This document shows positions 61,901-64,000 of a stretch of 64,000 nt of DNA, one piece after another (positions within the stretch are counted from its first letter, which is position 1; every line of letters begins with the position of its first letter). The notes beneath the pieces were generated by a model. That model was given only the letters and a program-made list of their open reading frames with translations. It was not told the DNA's origin and did not search any database. Where the stretch lies: positions 9,405,595 through 9,469,594 of the forward strand of contig OX335644.1 of assembly GCA_946894095.1 (NCBI GenBank), written 5' to 3'. Source of the stretch: Incurvaria masculella (taxonomy: Eukaryota; Arthropoda; Insecta; Lepidoptera; Incurvariidae). A program made the translations under genes and the position numbers.

Positions 61901-64000
61901 CCGTGCAGTGCACTGTATATAAAGAACTTGAATGCCCGTGAAGTGACAACGGACGAAGAGCTCATAGCCGTGGTCGAACGAGACCACTACATGGATGACG
62001 CTATTCACAGCACTGACAATGAGTGTCGCGCCGCCACCATAGTTCGTGACGTCACGCAAATCCACGCTGAGGCTGGATTCACTATACGTGGTTGGGCAAG
62101 CAATCGTCATGCTGCGCTGCAGCACGTCCAGGACGAGAACCAAGGAGTCGCAAGCACCGTCGAGCTCTCTTCAAAGGACGTAGAGAAGACGCTGGGCTTA
62201 GTGTGGCGTCCAGCCGAGGACGTTCTCGCCTTCAATCTAAGCCTGCATCGTGTTCCGACAGATGTCGCCGCCGGGACGAGACGACCCACGAAGAGGCAAG
62301 CGCTATCGCTTGTGATGTCGGTGTTCGACCCACTTGGACTGACATCGCCAGTTACAACGACAGCCAAGGTTCTACTGCAGCGCGTGTGGAGAAGCGGCAT
62401 CGGCTGGGACGACGAGCTGCCCGACGACGTGCACCCCGATTGGCGCCGCTGGCTTGTAAACCTGCAAGCACTGAGACCTCTACAACTTCCGCGACACTAT
62501 GGCAGTGAAGTGGACGCTATCGCCGACCTGCATGTCTTCTGTGATGCCAGCACGCAAGCATATGCCGCCGTGGCATACTGGAGGTTCGGCAGGGAAGACG
62601 GCTCCGCTCGTGTCGTGCTTGTGGCGAGCAAATCACGCGTCGCTCCGCTACGCCCGGTCTCCGTGCCCCGCCTCGAGCTGCAAGCAGCGCTGTTGGGTAC
62701 ACGACTCGCCGCTACCGTCAAGCAAGAACACCGCACGCGCGTGGCTGCAGTCACATATTGGACTGATTCAAGAACGGCGCTCGCGTGGGTTCGACAAGAC
62801 GCACGGCGATACAAACCGTTCGTCGCTCATCGCGTAGCCGAAATCCAGGAGGCGACACAGCCTCACGAATGGCGATGGGTCCCTACAAAACTGAACCCAG
62901 CTGACCTCGCTACAAGGACGCCGCCCGAAGAGTTTACCAGCACTCACTGGTGGTTCACGGGACCAACGTTCCTCGCCGAGCGCACCACTGAATGGCCGGC
63001 CGAAGATCCCGCTACTCCACCGGCACACAATGACTCCGAAAAGGATACAGAGGAAATTCGCGTCTGCACAGCGCGAGCAGCGCCGCACCCAGCATTGCCA
63101 GACATACGCCACTTCTCGAGCTGGATGCGGCTTATCCGAGCAACGGGCCGTGTATTGCAAGCACTCGACCTCTGGCGGGCTCGACGTGCAACTGCAATTC
63201 AACGCACCGCGCGCCGCCCTATCGTCGGGATCAAATCGCCGCCCGACGCCGCCGACCGATACATCGCACTCGACCAAAAGTACATCGAGCACGCCGAGCT
63301 ACTATGGATAAAAGAATCACAGAACAATACGTTTCGTGAAGAAATTTTGGAGCTTCGCGCCGGCCGCGGAGTAGCAAAATCAAGCCGTCTCGCTACGCTC
63401 GCGCCGACGTTAGACAAGGACGGAGTGATTCGGCCCAGCGGCCGACTAGGAGCGGCAGTGCGAGTTGACAAGATAACACGTGCGCCCCCTATATTAGATG
63501 GAACCGAAGCCTACGCACGCCTGCTCGTGGCACACTATCACAAGCGAATGCACCATGGGAGCCACGAAGCGGTCATAAACGAACTCAGACAACGGTTCTG
63601 GGTCCTGCACCTGCGAGACGCGGTACGCAAAATCACACACGCGTGCAACTGGTGTCGCCTGCGCAAGAGTCAACCGCGGTACCCGCCGGCCGGAGACCTA
63701 CCCGCCGCCCGCCTACAACATCATCGACGGCCCTTCACGTGCACCGGGGTTGATTACTTCGGGCCGCTCGAAGTGACCGTCGGCCGTCGGCGCGAAAAGA
63801 GATGGGTCGCGCTCTTCACGTGCCTCACGACGCGCGCGATGCACCTCGAGTTGGCGGGAAGCCTCAGCGCCGACTCTATGCTTCTCGCTCTACGCCGCAT
63901 GACTGCGCGCCGCGGCACACCTACGGAGATTTGGTCGGATAACGGAACTAACTTCGTCAAAGCAAATCGAGAACTCGCCGCGGCTCACGTCGAACTTGTA
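58979..64000 (+). CDS. BEL/Pao Gag-Pol polyprotein, open to the window end (at least 1674 codons)
   Basis: The polyprotein of an LTR retrotransposon: coat, protease, reverse transcriptase, RNase H and integrase. One frame from the ATG at 58979 stays open to base 64000. Domains in order: charged, Ala-rich Gag N-terminus; Gag core starting LPQFSGEPRDWLAF (about 242); two CCHC-type zinc knuckles (about 470 and 503-516, CFKCLRGNHRVAQC); aspartic protease with LLDEGS (Asp about 594); reverse transcriptase with HYMDD (about 1003-1007); RNase H with FCDAS (about 1187-1191); the integrase HHCC finger (about 1519-1558); and the core Asp residues in VDYFGP and WSDNGTNF. The window cuts before the integrase Glu. 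The protease motif has DEGS where DSGS or DTGS is usual. GC content is far above that of the surroundings. No stop or frameshift was seen, so the element looks young. Confidence 0.92.
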   Translation, partial: MSTSRTTRSQAKIAAQDSGMSTDTPADSSNAPHQIKRLGPPASLSTVIASRVPRVPELHSDARSHVSARSSVSSARARLLQTELEAAEEIAQAQRRRDDNEVERAKLLASKRIAAAQAAAEAAEEDALTDHAASCVPEEELRAGHADAPLPPHPTGGSASLLFNNAHPVAPPTGGFAEPTTAARIQPPPLLNTAHRSALTATPTEAPPVAPAAAYTQPDPMDRLAAAIESLARKRPPTHRDLPQFSGEPRDWLAFRAAYLESNQIHRYSAVENMARLRAALKGEAKETVAALLFTTGDPNAVITTLERRFGRPEGLVAREVQICRDLPKLTDAPRDLNLFACRVQNCVATVKALNNVAYLHSPELVATLMHKLTPILRSKYLDYAASRGYESTGAPELETLSEFLCIEADKAAKYIAYEAAPPGGKNVNTPPAGRPSPRTPPAPQPQRHQRPNGAYAGVDPSKTETPPICVVCDGAHSIPNCERFKSSSSDERWRLIKQAKKCFKCLRGNHRVAQCRGRPCGIDGCRRPHHRLLHYEKELAEKTVDEATPSTSATPGTESCCANAQGARCAYLKFAPVTVRGPSGDVNTYALLDEGSTVTLIETEIADRVGATGPTSSLRILGIGGLQKGARSSRRVNVQIRGRDQHEWHDLTGARTIDTVGLGSQRVGAEALQDCAHLHDIRDALLYDRAAPTILIGQDNWDLVVTRELRAGRKNEPVASLTTLGWVLHGYRAPHVVSAASILQVACHTRAADDDIEKLVRDNFSLESLGVTARTPRLPDEERALDILRRTTRRVNGKYEVGLLWRDERTLLPPSDQQALTRLRGIERKLAADAEFEKAYRQQMNALIEAGYAERCPPGPPTQPTWYLPHFAVRNPNKPGKIRIVFDAAARSGGQSLNDKLLTGPDLLSSLQGVLMRFREGAVAVTGDIKEMFLRIQIREEDRDAQRFLWRNEPRGSIEHYRMASMIFGAASSPCSALYIKNLNAREVTTDEELIAVVERDHYMDDAIHSTDNECRAATIVRDVTQIHAEAGFTIRGWASNRHAALQHVQDENQGVASTVELSSKDVEKTLGLVWRPAEDVLAFNLSLHRVPTDVAAGTRRPTKRQALSLVMSVFDPLGLTSPVTTTAKVLLQRVWRSGIGWDDELPDDVHPDWRRWLVNLQALRPLQLPRHYGSEVDAIADLHVFCDASTQAYAAVAYWRFGREDGSARVVLVASKSRVAPLRPVSVPRLELQAALLGTRLAATVKQEHRTRVAAVTYWTDSRTALAWVRQDARRYKPFVAHRVAEIQEATQPHEWRWVPTKLNPADLATRTPPEEFTSTHWWFTGPTFLAERTTEWPAEDPATPPAHNDSEKDTEEIRVCTARAAPHPALPDIRHFSSWMRLIRATGRVLQALDLWRARRATAIQRTARRPIVGIKSPPDAADRYIALDQKYIEHAELLWIKESQNNTFREEILELRAGRGVAKSSRLATLAPTLDKDGVIRPSGRLGAAVRVDKITRAPPILDGTEAYARLLVAHYHKRMHHGSHEAVINELRQRFWVLHLRDAVRKITHACNWCRLRKSQPRYPPAGDLPAARLQHHRRPFTCTGVDYFGPLEVTVGRRREKRWVALFTCLTTRAMHLELAGSLSADSMLLALRRMTARRGTPTEIWSDNGTNFVKANRELAAAHVELV

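Noticed and set aside
60072..63311. Several 60-140 codon frames on both strands within 60-63 kb
   Set aside because: All are shadow frames of the GC-rich BEL/Pao gag-pol frame.

Overview
The window is eukaryotic nuclear DNA from an insect, most likely a moth or butterfly. The host genes have many short exons split by AT-rich introns. The rest is packed with BEL/Pao retrotransposons, mariner transposons, hAT- and piggyBac-like miniature elements, CR1/Jockey-like LINE ends, tRNA/5S-headed SINEs and a (TTAGG)7 tract, which is the insect telomere motif. Repeat family A, with its GTCC microsatellite and an ending of the form GACTCGCACTTGGCCGG, is of a kind I associate with Lepidoptera. The species assignment is inference, because no marker gene is present.

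Layout. 0-3 kb: a decayed BEL/Pao pol fragment. 3-26 kb: no host gene found; a mosaic of repeats that includes an intact mariner with a 341-aa transposase (15.0-16.3 kb), an hAT MITE with a target duplication, a TTAA-flanked MITE and several LINE 3' ends. 26.4-31.6 kb: a FLYWCH-like exon and a seven-exon alanine-glyoxylate/serine-pyruvate aminotransferase gene (AGXT-like, plus strand, 390 aa, ending SHL, a peroxisomal signal type). 34.6-41.3 kb: a seven-exon prostaglandin reductase 1-like gene (PTGR1-like, minus strand, 335 aa). 41.3-47.6 kb: upstream DNA, a 754-bp TIR element and a foldback that carries the TTAGG tract. 47.6-50.3 kb: a second, broken copy of the FLYWCH-like/AGXT block with exons 1-3 only. 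50.4-57.4 kb: a deleted mariner, a 482-bp near-perfect hairpin and a 27-unit array with higher-order periods. 58.4-64.0 kb: the 5' part of a structurally intact GC-rich BEL/Pao element (LTR, tRNA-Tyr-type primer site, and an open gag-pol frame that runs off the window).

The two host enzymes are single-gene units, and nothing suggests a joint pathway. The most unusual themes are these: (1) decayed partial copies of exons beside their parent exons in both host genes; (2) the hairpin-plus-array structure at 51.3-57.4 kb; (3) a GA splice donor in the otherwise intact AGXT-like gene where its sister has GC; (4) SINEs that share a body but carry different heads, one of them 5S rRNA-like. All calls come from reading the sequence, with no database search.
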